NCBI RefSeq assembly: GCF_001043025.1
Contig: NZ_JYLD01000002.1
Span: 310,001-374,000, forward strand
DNA length: 64,000 nt
Direction: 5' to 3'
DNA from: Pseudomonas helleri
GTDB lineage: Bacteria; Pseudomonadota; Gammaproteobacteria; Pseudomonadales; Pseudomonadaceae
The position numbers and the translations under genes were made by a program. Each line of letters opens with the position of its first letter. Position 1 is the first letter of the stretch. Of this stretch, positions 41,461 to 50,575 are shown piece after piece. The notes under the pieces were generated by a model. That model searched no databases, was not told where the DNA came from, and saw nothing but the letters and a program-made list of their open reading frames with translations.

Positions 41461-42123
41461 ATGAGTGCTTATGCTTTGTTGCCGTCCAATGCGTCACTAC
41501 CCGATTCACGCCCCTTGCAGTCAGCGCCGTGTACCGATGACGTGTACGCCCGTGTGCTGGACGCCATTGTTGACCAACGTCTACCCCCCGACAGCCGGTT
41601 GAATGAAGAGCGGTTGGGCCGGGAGTTCGGCGTGAGCCGCTTGCAGATTCGTCATGCCCTTTCGCTACTGACGTATCAGCACGTCATTACGTTGCAGGCT
41701 AAAGTGGGCGCACGTATCGCCTCACCGTCTGACGAGCAGATCTGCCAAGCCCTGCATGCCCGGCGTTTGACTGAAACGGCCTTGATACCCATGGCCTGTC
41801 AACGGGCACAAAGGCCCGACATCGATCATTTGCATCATTTGATCGAGCGCCAGCGCCAGGCCTGCGCGGACAATCAGCGGGGCCGGGCCATACGCTTGGC
41901 GGGTGCATTTCATCTGCATTTGGGACACATGGCCGGGAACGCACCCTTGGCGTACTTCCTGGCCAACTTGATACCCATGACATCACTGGCCATTGCGCGC
42001 CGTTCAGACGGGCCCGAGGCTTGGCAGCAGCAGATCGCAATGGCCAACGCGGTGGAAAACAAAGATGAAGCCACCGCGTTGGCATTGTTGAATCATTATC
42101 TGGGTGAGCTGGTTCCAGGGTGA
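41461..42123 (+). CDS. Second GntR/FCD-type regulator
   Basis: A 220-residue protein. The winged helix is DVYARVLDAIVDQRLPPDSRLNEERLGREFGVSRLQIRHALSLLTYQHVITLQAKVGARIASPS. The C-terminal FCD-like domain has HLHHLIERQRQACADNQRG and FHLHLGHMAGNAPLAYFLANLIP. It starts 24 bases after the first regulator, so the three genes look cotranscribed. An AGGAG site precedes the ATG. It may respond to a different ligand; two adjacent FCD regulators with one transporter is uncommon. Confidence 0.85.
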   Translation: MSAYALLPSNASLPDSRPLQSAPCTDDVYARVLDAIVDQRLPPDSRLNEERLGREFGVSRLQIRHALSLLTYQHVITLQAKVGARIASPSDEQICQALHARRLTETALIPMACQRAQRPDIDHLHHLIERQRQACADNQRGRAIRLAGAFHLHLGHMAGNAPLAYFLANLIPMTSLAIARRSDGPEAWQQQIAMANAVENKDEATALALLNHYLGELVPG

Positions 42124-42137
42124 TCGCAGGGGCCGAG

Positions 42138-43106
42138 CTAAAGGGTCAGTTGCGCAAACCCTTCGCGAATCTTGGCTTCGGGCAGGTCATCTGCAATAAA
42201 CACCATCACGCTTTCACGGGCCTCGCCTTCGGCCCATTCGGTGTCCCAGTCAAAGCCGTAGAGCTTGAGCACGCCCTGGAACACCAGCCGGCGCTCTTCG
42301 CCTGCGATGTTGAGCACGCCTTTGTAGCGCAGTAATTGTTTACCGTGGCTTTCGAGCAGGTCGTTCATAAACGTGCTGAGGCTGTCGATATCCAGCGGTG
42401 TGTCGGTACGCAGTACCAGGCTGGAGATACGGTCAACCGAGGCCGCCGGCTGCACCGGGCGCAAGCTCAAGCCGCCGCCCAGGTCGGCGTTCAAGTTAAA
42501 CCCGCGCACATCGAGCAGTTCTGCCAGGTCGATTTTGCCGTGCTCAACCACGCGAATCGGGGCACGCCGGTTGATCCGCGTCAGGCGCTCGCACAGCCCA
42601 TCAAACGTGGCGTCGTCAACCAGGTCGCGCTTGCTCACCAGCAAACGGTCGGCAAAGCCGATCTGTGCCTGGGCGATGGTTTGGCTCAGGTGCACGTCGG
42701 CATGGGCGGCATCGACCAAGGTAATGATGCCGTCGAGCAAGTAGCGCTCACGCAGCTCTTCATCAATGAAGAAGGTTTGCGCCACCGGGGCCGGGTCGGC
42801 CAGGCCGGTGCATTCAATCACTAAACGGTCAAAGGCAATTTCGCCGCTGTCCAGCCGCTCGAGCAGCAGGTAGAGGGCTTTGGTCAGGTCGGTGTGGATG
42901 GTGCAACACACGCAACCATTGGCCAGGGTCATGACTTGCACCGGCTCGTCGCCCAGCAATTGGGTGTCGATACCGGCATCGCTGAATTCGTTTTCGATCA
43001 CGGCAATTTTCAGCCCGTGTTCGGCTTTAAGCAGGTAACGCAACAACGTGGTTTTACCGGCACCCAGAAACCCGCTAAGGATGGTGACGGGGATGGGAGA
43101 TGACAT
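42138..43106 (-). CDS. yjiA: CobW/COG0523 GTP-binding protein YjiA
   Basis: A 322-residue G3E-family GTPase. The P-loop is GFLGAGKTT, the metal motif is NGCVCCTIHTDL (CxCC) and the NKxD-like motif is SKRD. The C-terminal CobW domain is GVLNIAGEERRLVFQGVLKLYGFDW. Members insert or sense metals such as zinc, cobalt or nickel. It is downstream of cstA/btsT and yjiX, the same trio as in E. coli yjiY-yjiX-yjiA, with a REP element between. Confidence 0.88.
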   Translation of the reverse strand: MSSPIPVTILSGFLGAGKTTLLRYLLKAEHGLKIAVIENEFSDAGIDTQLLGDEPVQVMTLANGCVCCTIHTDLTKALYLLLERLDSGEIAFDRLVIECTGLADPAPVAQTFFIDEELRERYLLDGIITLVDAAHADVHLSQTIAQAQIGFADRLLVSKRDLVDDATFDGLCERLTRINRRAPIRVVEHGKIDLAELLDVRGFNLNADLGGGLSLRPVQPAASVDRISSLVLRTDTPLDIDSLSTFMNDLLESHGKQLLRYKGVLNIAGEERRLVFQGVLKLYGFDWDTEWAEGEARESVMVFIADDLPEAKIREGFAQLTL

Positions 43107-43142
43107 GCTCAGGTCTCCTTGAAAGAGGGAGCGCAAAAACAA

Positions 43143-43212
43143 CTGTAGGAGCGAGCTCGCCTCGCGATCTTTTCAAGGTTCAAAAGATCGCGAGACAAGC
43201 TCGCTGCTACAG
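43143..43212. repeat. REP class A palindromic pair
   Basis: Inverted arms CTGTAGGAGCGAGCTCGCCT and AAGCTCGCTGCTACAG with a few mismatches, inside the probable btsT-yjiX-yjiA transcript. Confidence 0.88.
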
Positions 43213-43224
43213 AGGTCTAGCTAT

Positions 43225-43422
43225 TTAACAGCACTTGGGCCCGCTCTTGCCGCCGTAACGGGCTTCCTGGCGCTCGCGGAAGAACGCCTCGTAGCTCATC
43301 ACCGGCTTGTCCGGGTGATTGGTTTGCATATGCTCGACGTAGTTGTCGTAGTCGGGCATGCCGACCATCAGGCGCGCGGCCTGACCGAGGTATTTACCGA
43401 GGCGACTCAGGTCATTGAACAT
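43225..43422 (-). CDS. yjiX: YbdD/YjiX family small protein
   Basis: 65 residues ([65 protein letters not shown]). This is the conserved partner of CstA/BtsT transporters, with the [10 protein letters not shown] and [11 protein letters not shown] blocks and a terminal CC. It starts 12 bases after the transporter stop. The biochemical role is unknown; a link to transporter function is inferred from constant gene pairing. Confidence 0.93.
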   Translation of the reverse strand: MFNDLSRLGKYLGQAARLMVGMPDYDNYVEHMQTNHPDKPVMSYEAFFRERQEARYGGKSGPKCC

Positions 43423-43434
43423 GGCTGCATTCCT

Positions 43435-45504
43435 CTATCGTGCATCGGGCATCGCCTTGAAGGGCGTTTCTTTGTCCGTCCGCTCTTTGTTGCCCCAAGC
43501 GGCAACGCCGACTTTGAGCGCGTAGAACAGGATGCTGAACACCACGAACAGGAACAGGACGGTCAGCCCCGCGTTGGTGTACGCGTTGATGATGACGTGC
43601 TGCATCTGGTCGATGTTTTTCGCCGGGGCAATCACTTGGCCTGCGTCCAGCGCCGTGCTGTATTTTTTCGCCAGCGACAAGAAGCCGACCGCCGGGTTAG
43701 CGTCGAACAGCTTGATGAAGCCTGCGGTGGTGGTGCAGATCAGCAGCCAGACCGCTGGCAGCATGGTGACCCAGATGTAGCGTTGACGCTTCATTTTGAT
43801 CAGCACAACCGTCGCCAGCATCAGCGCGATACCCGCCAGCATCTGGTTAGAGATACCGAACAGCGGCCACAAGGTGTTGATGCCGCCCAGCGGGTCGATC
43901 ACGCCTTGGTAAAGCAAGTACCCCCACATCGCCACGCAGCCTGCGGTCGCAATGAGGTTGGCCGGCCAGGATTCGGTGCGCTTGAGCGCTGGCACGAAGC
44001 TGCCCAACAGGTCTTGCAGCATGAAGCGACCGGCACGGGTACCGGCGTCGACAGCGGTCAAAATAAACAAGGCTTCAAACAGAATGGCGAAGTGGTACCA
44101 GAACGCCATGGTGTTTTCGCCCGGCAACACATGGTGCAGGATCTGCGCGATACCCACGGCCAGTGTCGGAGCGCCGCCCGCACGGGCCAGTACGGTGGTT
44201 TCACCGATGTCTTTGGCCAGGGCAGTCAACGCATCCGGGGTAATGGCAAAGCCCCAGCTGGTCACGGTTTGCGCCACAGTCACCACGTCACCGCCCACAA
44301 TGGCAGGCGGGCTGTTCATGGCGAAGTACACACCCGGCTCGATCACCGAAGCGGCAACCATTGCCATGATGGCCACGAAGGACTCCATCAGCATGCCGCC
44401 GTAGCCGATGTAACGGGCGTTGGCTTCGTTATCCAGCAGTTTAGGGGTAGTACCCGAGGAGATCAGTGCGTGGAAACCCGACACCGCGCCGCAGGCAATG
44501 GTGATGAACAGGAACGGGAACAGACCGCCTTTCCAGACCGGGCCATTGCCGTCGATGAACTGAGTCACGGCCGGCATTTTCAGCTCGGGCATGGTGATCA
44601 GAATGCCGATGGCCAGCGCGATGATGGTGCCGATTTTGAGGAAGGTCGACAGGTAGTCACGCGGTGCCAGTACCAGCCACACCGGCAATACCGCAGCCAC
44701 AAAGCCATAACCGATCAGCATCCAGGTGATTTGCACACCGGTGAAGGTGAACACGTGGGCCCACTCCGGGCTCGCGGCAATTTGCCCGCCCAGCCAGATC
44801 GAACCGAGCAACAGCAGCACACCGATGATCGAGATTTCACCGATGCGACCCGGGCGTATGTAGCGCATGTACACGCCCATAAACATCGCAATCGGGATGG
44901 TTGCCATCACCGTGAACATGCCCCATGGGCTCTCGGCCAAGGCTTTAACCACGATCAGCGCCAGCACCGCGAGGATGATGATCATGATCAGGAAGCAGCC
45001 AAACAGCGCGATGGTGCCAGGCACCTTGCCCATTTCTTCGCGCACCATGTCACCCAAAGAGCGACCGTTGCGACGTGTGGACATGAACAAGACCATGAAG
45101 TCTTGAACCGCGCCCGCCAGTACCACACCGGCAATCAGCCACAGTGTGCCGGGCAGGTAGCCCATTTGCGCAGCCAGTACGGGGCCGACCAAGGGGCCAG
45201 CGCCGGCGATGGCGGCAAAGTGGTGTCCGAAAAGGATGTGTTTGTTGGTCGGCACGTAGTCCAGACCATCGTTATTGAGCACCGCAGGCGTTGCCCGGTT
45301 GGGATCCAGTTGCATCACGCGAGTGGCAATGAACAGACTGTAATAACGGTACGCGACCAGGTAGATAGCCACCGCTGCAACTACAATCCACAGCGCGTTG
45401 ATCGCCTCTCCCCGGCGTAATGCCACCACGCCAAGGGCGCAGGCTCCTACAATTGCCAGCACCAGCCACGGGATGTGGCGTAGCAGGCTATTTTTATTAT
45501 TCAT
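43435..45504 (-). CDS. CstA/BtsT-family pyruvate/peptide transporter
   Basis: A 689-residue CstA-family protein with about 16-18 membrane segments. Typical blocks are LGAGPLVGPVLAAQMGYLPGTLWLIAGVVLAGAVQDFMVLFMSTRRNGRSLGDMVREEMG and HALISSGTTPKLLDNEANARYIGYGGMLMESFVAIMAM. In E. coli the yjiY member is the pyruvate importer BtsT and the paralog is CstA. The yjiX-yjiA neighbours favour the BtsT side. No BtsS/BtsR two-component genes are in the window. Confidence 0.9.
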   Translation of the reverse strand: MNNKNSLLRHIPWLVLAIVGACALGVVALRRGEAINALWIVVAAVAIYLVAYRYYSLFIATRVMQLDPNRATPAVLNNDGLDYVPTNKHILFGHHFAAIAGAGPLVGPVLAAQMGYLPGTLWLIAGVVLAGAVQDFMVLFMSTRRNGRSLGDMVREEMGKVPGTIALFGCFLIMIIILAVLALIVVKALAESPWGMFTVMATIPIAMFMGVYMRYIRPGRIGEISIIGVLLLLGSIWLGGQIAASPEWAHVFTFTGVQITWMLIGYGFVAAVLPVWLVLAPRDYLSTFLKIGTIIALAIGILITMPELKMPAVTQFIDGNGPVWKGGLFPFLFITIACGAVSGFHALISSGTTPKLLDNEANARYIGYGGMLMESFVAIMAMVAASVIEPGVYFAMNSPPAIVGGDVVTVAQTVTSWGFAITPDALTALAKDIGETTVLARAGGAPTLAVGIAQILHHVLPGENTMAFWYHFAILFEALFILTAVDAGTRAGRFMLQDLLGSFVPALKRTESWPANLIATAGCVAMWGYLLYQGVIDPLGGINTLWPLFGISNQMLAGIALMLATVVLIKMKRQRYIWVTMLPAVWLLICTTTAGFIKLFDANPAVGFLSLAKKYSTALDAGQVIAPAKNIDQMQHVIINAYTNAGLTVLFLFVVFSILFYALKVGVAAWGNKERTDKETPFKAMPDAR

Positions 45505-45598
45505 TTTTATATTCCGGCCAGTTGGACAAGAAGTACCGCTCTCGGAGTGTAGCGCTCCTGACTCTAAAGACCACCCCCTTACCTTGGTCTAGAGCCTT

Positions 45599-45611
45599 CT
45601 TTTGCAGATTT
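45599..45611. repeat. Short direct repeat downstream of fic
   Basis: CTTTTGCAGATTT, identical to 46833-46845 upstream of the fic gene; the two copies bracket the gene. Confidence 0.6.
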
Positions 45612-45626
45612 ATGCTGGGCGTACGC

Positions 45627-46823
45627 TTAAATAAAGCGTCGATGCAGATCAGGGAAAACCAGTTGCGCGAACCACACTGGAAATCCTGGATAGATCAGCC
45701 GTGATTTTGGCGACGGGCTGTCTACCACGCCCAACTGCACAAGCTTCTTTAATTGATTGATCGCGGTTCGCTCACCCAGCCCCATGAACACTTTGAAGTC
45801 ATTACGCGCTACAGCCCCCTGAGTTATCAGGATATGCAAGGCGCGGGCAATTTCCGGCTTGATCTCTGCGGCCATAAATCGCTCATCGAAAGCGACCGCC
45901 CGTTCAAGTCGCGCGCGTAATGCATCACGGTCCAGCGCCTCCAGCATGTAACTCATCTGGTCGATACAGGTGCGCAGCATAAAACGCACGAAAGCCTGTA
46001 AGGCTTTTAAAGACAATTGCCCTCGCCCGTCCAGATCGCCCTGGCGATGCTGATCCGCCTGGGCCAGGTGCTGGTAATACGCTTCGTGCTCGCGGGCCAG
46101 CCCACGGGACAGCGACCACAAGGGTGAGGCCAGCCCCAACTTCAAGAGCTGTAAATGCGTGACCATGCGCACCACCCGACCATTGCCATCGGGGAAGGGA
46201 TGCACCCACGCCAGGCGGTGGTGATAAGCCAATGTGGCAATCAACCGATAGCGGGGATCGGCCAACCGCCCATACACAACCTGCATGCGCTCAAGCATCG
46301 GGCGCACCGCCTGATAAGCCGGCGCCTCATGCTGACCGACGGACACATTGAGCCCGGCCATGTCTCGGAGTTGTCCGGGCACCATCGGCGCCTTTAACCC
46401 ATCAATGTGCAGTTCTTGCTCACTGGCATCACGAAACAGGCCGCGATGGATGAGGGAGACAAAACTCACGGCAAAAAGATCTGCCCAGCCAGTCCCTACA
46501 TCCCGATCAATGATGCGTTCAAATGCGCGTTGAACGTGAACGTGTGACGTCGCGATTTCAGTTAACTGCTTGGCCGAGCGTTTGATCTGCGCTTTTTGCT
46601 CGATCACCTTGGGCTCGGTGTACTGCCCTTCAATCAGGTTTGAATAAAAGCTGTTGGTCAGTTGCAAAAGCCGACCAATACGCTCACGGGTCTCTGCCGG
46701 GTAAAGCCCTTCGAGCCGTCCTTTAAGGGTCAGCATTTGATCTGCCATCTCAACCATATCCACGGGGACAGGTTCGAACAGCAACGGCTCAAGCCAGCTA
46801 ATGGAGGTGTACAGGTCGGTCAT
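45627..46823 (-). CDS. Fic family AMP-transferase
   Basis: 398 residues. The Fic active-site motif HPFPDGNGRVVR is complete, so AMPylation of target proteins is possible. An N-terminal inhibitory-helix motif (NSFYSNLIEGQ) marks the self-inhibited class II form. The C-terminal part (ILITQGAVARNDFKVFMGLGERTAINQLKKLVQLGVVDSPSPKSR) reads as a winged helix, suggesting DNA binding and autoregulation. The start ATG at 46823 has AGAGA upstream; a longer GTG start would run through the repeat box. Monocistronic; target unknown. Confidence 0.9.
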   Translation of the reverse strand: MTDLYTSISWLEPLLFEPVPVDMVEMADQMLTLKGRLEGLYPAETRERIGRLLQLTNSFYSNLIEGQYTEPKVIEQKAQIKRSAKQLTEIATSHVHVQRAFERIIDRDVGTGWADLFAVSFVSLIHRGLFRDASEQELHIDGLKAPMVPGQLRDMAGLNVSVGQHEAPAYQAVRPMLERMQVVYGRLADPRYRLIATLAYHHRLAWVHPFPDGNGRVVRMVTHLQLLKLGLASPLWSLSRGLAREHEAYYQHLAQADQHRQGDLDGRGQLSLKALQAFVRFMLRTCIDQMSYMLEALDRDALRARLERAVAFDERFMAAEIKPEIARALHILITQGAVARNDFKVFMGLGERTAINQLKKLVQLGVVDSPSPKSRLIYPGFPVWFAQLVFPDLHRRFI

Positions 46824-46835
46824 GGCCGGTCTCTT

Positions 46836-46855
46836 TTGCAGATTTTTTTGCACAT
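46836..46855. promoter_or_regulatory. Fic upstream repeat box, proximal copy
   Basis: TTGCAGATTTTTTTGCACAT; on the coding strand it contains two TGCAAAA boxes 12 bases apart. It lies 13 bases before the fic start. Confidence 0.55.
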
Positions 46856-46857
46856 AT

Positions 46858-46883
46858 TATTTATAGACTACAGCCTATAAATA
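46858..46883. promoter_or_regulatory. Palindrome over the predicted fic promoter
   Basis: TATTTATAG and CTATAAATA arms (9 bp perfect) with an 8-base spacer, lying between the two repeat boxes; the minus-strand arm also makes a -10-like TATAAA. Confidence 0.5.
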
Positions 46884-46925
46884 CGGGCTAAAACCGACGT
46901 TAACAGACAAACCACAACGCGCCTA

Positions 46926-46945
46926 TTGCAGATTTTTTTACACAT
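46926..46945. promoter_or_regulatory. Fic upstream repeat box, distal copy
   Basis: TTGCAGATTTTTTTACACAT, one base different from the proximal copy and exactly 90 bases away, adjoining the end of radA. Confidence 0.55.
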
Positions 46946-46953
46946 TTAAAACG

Positions 46954-48321
46954 CTATTCAAACAACGCATCCAGCGCTTGTTCCAGGCGGGTCACCGCAA
47001 TGATAGTGAGACCCGGCGGGGATTCTTTGGGGGCGTTGCCTTTGGGCACGATGGCGCGTTTAAAGCCGTGTTTGGCGGCTTCTTTCAAACGCTCTTGGCC
47101 GCTCGGCACCGGGCGTACTTCACCTGACAGGCCGACTTCGCCAAACACCAGCAAGTCGTGGGGCAGCGGGCGGTTGCGCAAACTGGACATGACGGCGGCC
47201 ATCAAGGCCAGGTCTGACGCGGTTTCCAGCACTTTGACCCCGCCCACCACGTTGAGGAACACGTCCTGGTCGTGGGTCGGGATGCCGCCATGGCGGTGCA
47301 GCACCGCCAGCAACATGGCCAGCCGGTTTTGATCGAGGCCCAAGGTCACGCGGCGCGGGTTGGACATGTGGCTGTCGTCCACCAGCGCTTGTACTTCAAC
47401 CAGCATCGGCCGTGTCCCTTCCCACGTGGCCATTACCACGCTGCCCGGGACTTCTTCTTGTGCCCGTGTCAGGAAGATCGCAGACGGGTTGGAGACTTCT
47501 TTCAGGCCTTTGTCGGTCATGCCGAACACGCCCAGTTCGTTGACCGCGCCGAAACGGTTTTTAACCGCCCGCAACAGACGTAACCGCCCGTCGGATTCAC
47601 CTTCGAAATACAACACGGTGTCGACCATGTGCTCCAGCACGCGGGGGCCAGCGAGGGCGCCCTCTTTGGTCACGTGACCGACCAGAAAGATCGCCGTGCC
47701 GCTGGATTTGGCGTACCGCACCAGCAACGCCGCGCTCTCGCGCACTTGCGACACGCCGCCCGGTGCAGATTGCAGTTGCTCAGTGAAGATGGTCTGGATC
47801 GAGTCGATCACCATGACCTTGGGCTTTTCGAGCTTGGCCGTGGCGATGATGTTTTCGATGCAGGTTTCGGTCATGACCTTGAGCTGGTCCTGCGGCAAGC
47901 CCAGACGCCGGGCGCGCATGGCCACTTGCTGCTGGGATTCTTCGCCGGTGACGTACAGCGCGGGCATGCGCGTGGCCATCTGACACAAGGTTTGCAGGAG
48001 GATGGTTGACTTGCCGATGCCGGGATCACCGCCGATCAGCACCACAGAGCCGTCGACCAGACCGCCACCGAGCACCCGGTCGAGCTCGCCGGAGGCGGTC
48101 GAAAAGCGCGGGATTTCTTCGATGCTGACTTCGGCCAGGGTTTTGATTTGCGCCTGTTGCCCGGTCCAGCCGGTGCGGCCACTGGGAGGCGCAGCAGCGC
48201 CGCTTTCAACAACGGTTTCTACCAGGGTGTTCCAGACGCCGCATTCTGCGCACTGCCCGGCCCACTTGGGGAAAGTTGCACCGCACTCGGTACAGCCGTA
48301 AATGCGCTTAGGCTTGGCCAT
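46954..48321 (-). CDS. radA: DNA repair protein RadA
   Basis: A 455-residue RadA/Sms, a RecA-like ATPase that drives branch migration. It has an N-terminal C4 zinc finger (CTECGATFPKWAGQCAECG), Walker A GGDPGIGKST, the RadA motif KNRFGAVNELGVFGM and a C-terminal Lon-like domain (GEVGLSGEVRPVPSGQERLKEAAKHGF) without protease residues. The ATG before AKPKRIYGC is used. It follows ankB after 45 bases. Confidence 0.96.
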   Translation of the reverse strand: MAKPKRIYGCTECGATFPKWAGQCAECGVWNTLVETVVESGAAAPPSGRTGWTGQQAQIKTLAEVSIEEIPRFSTASGELDRVLGGGLVDGSVVLIGGDPGIGKSTILLQTLCQMATRMPALYVTGEESQQQVAMRARRLGLPQDQLKVMTETCIENIIATAKLEKPKVMVIDSIQTIFTEQLQSAPGGVSQVRESAALLVRYAKSSGTAIFLVGHVTKEGALAGPRVLEHMVDTVLYFEGESDGRLRLLRAVKNRFGAVNELGVFGMTDKGLKEVSNPSAIFLTRAQEEVPGSVVMATWEGTRPMLVEVQALVDDSHMSNPRRVTLGLDQNRLAMLLAVLHRHGGIPTHDQDVFLNVVGGVKVLETASDLALMAAVMSSLRNRPLPHDLLVFGEVGLSGEVRPVPSGQERLKEAAKHGFKRAIVPKGNAPKESPPGLTIIAVTRLEQALDALFE

Positions 48322-48366
48322 CGGAACTCCGCACAAAAACCGCGATGATAGCCCACAAGGCGGCGA

Positions 48367-48897
48367 TCAGTGCGACTCGGGCATGCGGATTTCACCCTTG
48401 ATCAGCTGAGCGGCGGTATTGCCCTGGGCATCCTTGGCATTCAGGTCGGCGCCTTTTTGCGATAAATCGTTGAGCAGTTCGACGCGCTTGAACAACCCGG
48501 CAAACATGGCCGCGGTCTGCCCAGCACCGTTGCGCTGGTCGGGGTTGCAGTCGGTGTTCATCAGCCGCCGGGCGATTTTGAATTCGCCTTTGAAAATGGC
48601 GCCCATCAGCGCGGTGTTGCCGCGCAGGTCTTGCGCACAGGCATTGGCGCCCGCCTTGAGCAAGTGCTCGACCGCCTCGTCATGGCCGTTATAGGCCGCA
48701 AGAATCAAGGCGGTGTAGCCTTTGCTGTCCTGGGCATCGAGGTCAAAGTGCGAGTCGATGAAAGTGTCGAGCATGACCACGTCGCCACGCCGGGCGGCGT
48801 CGAAATAGTAGCCCTTGAGTTGGGTCTGGGTGTCGGGCTGGTCGGCAACTGCCCACCCACTCAACAGCAGCATCGTAGCTAAAGCAAAAATTCGCAT
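48367..48897 (-). CDS. ankB: Periplasmic ankyrin-repeat protein AnkB
   Basis: A 176-residue exported protein with a signal peptide (MRIFALATMLLLSGWAVAD) and four ankyrin-type repeats (YYFDAARRGDVVMLDTFIDSHFDLDAQDSKGYTALILAAYNGHDEAVEHLLKAGANACAQDLRGNTALMGAI...). It lies directly downstream of the catalase gene. In P. aeruginosa ankB is cotranscribed with katB and helps catalase activity, so the same role is likely. A REP palindrome sits between the two genes. Confidence 0.92.
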   Translation of the reverse strand: MRIFALATMLLLSGWAVADQPDTQTQLKGYYFDAARRGDVVMLDTFIDSHFDLDAQDSKGYTALILAAYNGHDEAVEHLLKAGANACAQDLRGNTALMGAIFKGEFKIARRLMNTDCNPDQRNGAGQTAAMFAGLFKRVELLNDLSQKGADLNAKDAQGNTAAQLIKGEIRMPESH

Positions 48898-48928
48898 GTG
48901 TACGCTACCTATAAAGGTCACAGATCCA

Positions 48929-48995
48929 TGTAGGAGCGAGCTTGCTCGCGATCTTTTGATCGTTTTCAAGATCGCGAGGCGAGCTCGCTCCTACA
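48929..48995. repeat. REP class A pair between katB and ankB
   Basis: Inverted arms TGTAGGAGCGAGCTTGCTCG and GAGGCGAGCTCGCTCCTACA inside the presumed katB-ankB transcript; such elements can stabilise upstream mRNA. Confidence 0.88.
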
Positions 48996-49009
48996 ACGAC
49001 CGGCGAAGG

Positions 49010-50551
49010 TTAATCCACCAGCTTGGCCGCCAGTGCCTTGACCCGTGCCAGGTCGCCTTTGGCCACTTTGGTCACGCCGGTGCCGTACTCCGGGTCTGCC
49101 TTATAAAGGAACGACAGGATGATGTGCTTGCTGACGTCATCGGTGGTGGCCAACGAGCCGCCGAAGTTTTCAATCAGATCCTGACGCTCTTTCTTGCTGT
49201 ATGAACGGTAAAGATCGCCTGCCTGTTTGAAGTTCTGCTCACGCTGGATCTTCGCCTGCTGGGTCGTGCCCGACAGCGGCATTTGGCTGTAACGCGCGGT
49301 TTGCGGCTCTTCACGCGGCTCCAGTCGGCTTGGCTGGTAGTTCACGCCCGAGGTGCTATGACCGGTGTTCATCGCGCCGTCCTGATTGCCGTTGTTGACC
49401 GTCACCCGTGGGGCGTTGATCGGCAATTGCAGGGCGTTGGCGCCCAAACGGTACATCTGCGTGTCGGCGTAGGAGAACACCCGACCTTGCAGCAAACGGT
49501 CTTCAGACGGTTCGATGCCTGGCACCAGGTTGGCCGGCGCCATGGCCACTTGCTCGGTCTCCTGGAAGACGTTGGCCGGGTTACGGTTCAGTACCATCTG
49601 GCCGACTTTGCGCTCTGGCACGTTCGGCCAGATTTTGGTCGCATCCAGCGGGTCAAAGTCGAACGACTTCAAGTCTTCAGGCGTGAGCACTTGCACGTAC
49701 AGATCCCACTTGGGGAAGTCGCCCTGGTTGATGTGCGTGACCAGGTCGTGGGTCATGTGGCTGTAGTCACGGCCCTGCACCTGGGTGACTTCTTTAGGGT
49801 CGAGGTTGTGAATGCCTTGCAGGCTCTTCCAGTGGAACTTCACGTAGTGCACTTCGCCCTTGGCATTCACCAGTTTGTAGGCGTGCACACCATTGCCGTC
49901 CATTTCGCGGTAGCTGGCCGGGGTGCCCGAGTCGGAGTACAGCTCGGTCAGGGTGCGCGTGGCTTCAGGCACATGAGAGAAGAAATCAAAGCGCCGCGAG
50001 TCATCGTCAAGGTTAGTGCGCGGGTCGGGCTTAAACGCGTGCACCATGTCCGGGAACTTGATCGCATCACGAATAAAGAACGTCGGGAAGTTGTTGCCCA
50101 CCAGGTCCCAGTTGCCGTCTGCGGTATAGAACTTGGTGGCAAAGCCACGCGGGTCACGCAGGGTTTCCGGAGAGTGGTTGCCATGAACCACCGCCGAGAA
50201 GCGCACAAACACAGGCGTGGTTTCGCCGGCCGCAAACACCCGGGCTTTGGTCAGGTCACTGAGGTCGTTGGTCACGGTGAAGCTGCCGTGGGCGCCGGTG
50301 CCGCGGGCATGCACCACGCGCTCGGGAATACGCTCGCGGTCAAAGCGCTGCAGCTTTTGCAGCAGTTGTACGTCTTGCAGCAACACGGGGCCATTGGCGC
50401 CGGCCGTTTGTGAGTTTTGGTTATCACCGACCGCCGCGCCGTTATCGCGGGTCAAGGTAGCGGCGTGAACGGAAACCGATAGCAGGCTGATGCTCAACGC
50501 ACTAAGCAGGCGTCGTTGGGTACGGGGCCCAAGGCCGAAAGGGGTGGTCAT
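49010..50551 (-). CDS. katB: Periplasmic catalase KatB
   Basis: A 513-residue haem catalase with an export signal (about residues 1-30, ending SVHAAT). Catalytic His is in RIPERVVHARGTGAHG, the active-site Asn in DLVGNNFPTFFIRDA and the proximal haem Tyr in RVFSYADTQMYRLG. It removes hydrogen peroxide and forms a unit with ankB. Peroxide induction by OxyR is known for katB in Pseudomonas, but I could not find a clear four-ATAG OxyR site here; a short palindrome is noted upstream. Confidence 0.95.
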   Translation of the reverse strand: MTTPFGLGPRTQRRLLSALSISLLSVSVHAATLTRDNGAAVGDNQNSQTAGANGPVLLQDVQLLQKLQRFDRERIPERVVHARGTGAHGSFTVTNDLSDLTKARVFAAGETTPVFVRFSAVVHGNHSPETLRDPRGFATKFYTADGNWDLVGNNFPTFFIRDAIKFPDMVHAFKPDPRTNLDDDSRRFDFFSHVPEATRTLTELYSDSGTPASYREMDGNGVHAYKLVNAKGEVHYVKFHWKSLQGIHNLDPKEVTQVQGRDYSHMTHDLVTHINQGDFPKWDLYVQVLTPEDLKSFDFDPLDATKIWPNVPERKVGQMVLNRNPANVFQETEQVAMAPANLVPGIEPSEDRLLQGRVFSYADTQMYRLGANALQLPINAPRVTVNNGNQDGAMNTGHSTSGVNYQPSRLEPREEPQTARYSQMPLSGTTQQAKIQREQNFKQAGDLYRSYSKKERQDLIENFGGSLATTDDVSKHIILSFLYKADPEYGTGVTKVAKGDLARVKALAAKLVD

Positions 50552-50575
50552 GCACGTGTCCTCTGGTTATTAGCT

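Noticed and set aside
43315..45420. A 701-codon open frame on the plus strand
   Set aside because: Antisense shadow of the CstA/BtsT transporter gene; His/Asp/Arg-rich with no domain.
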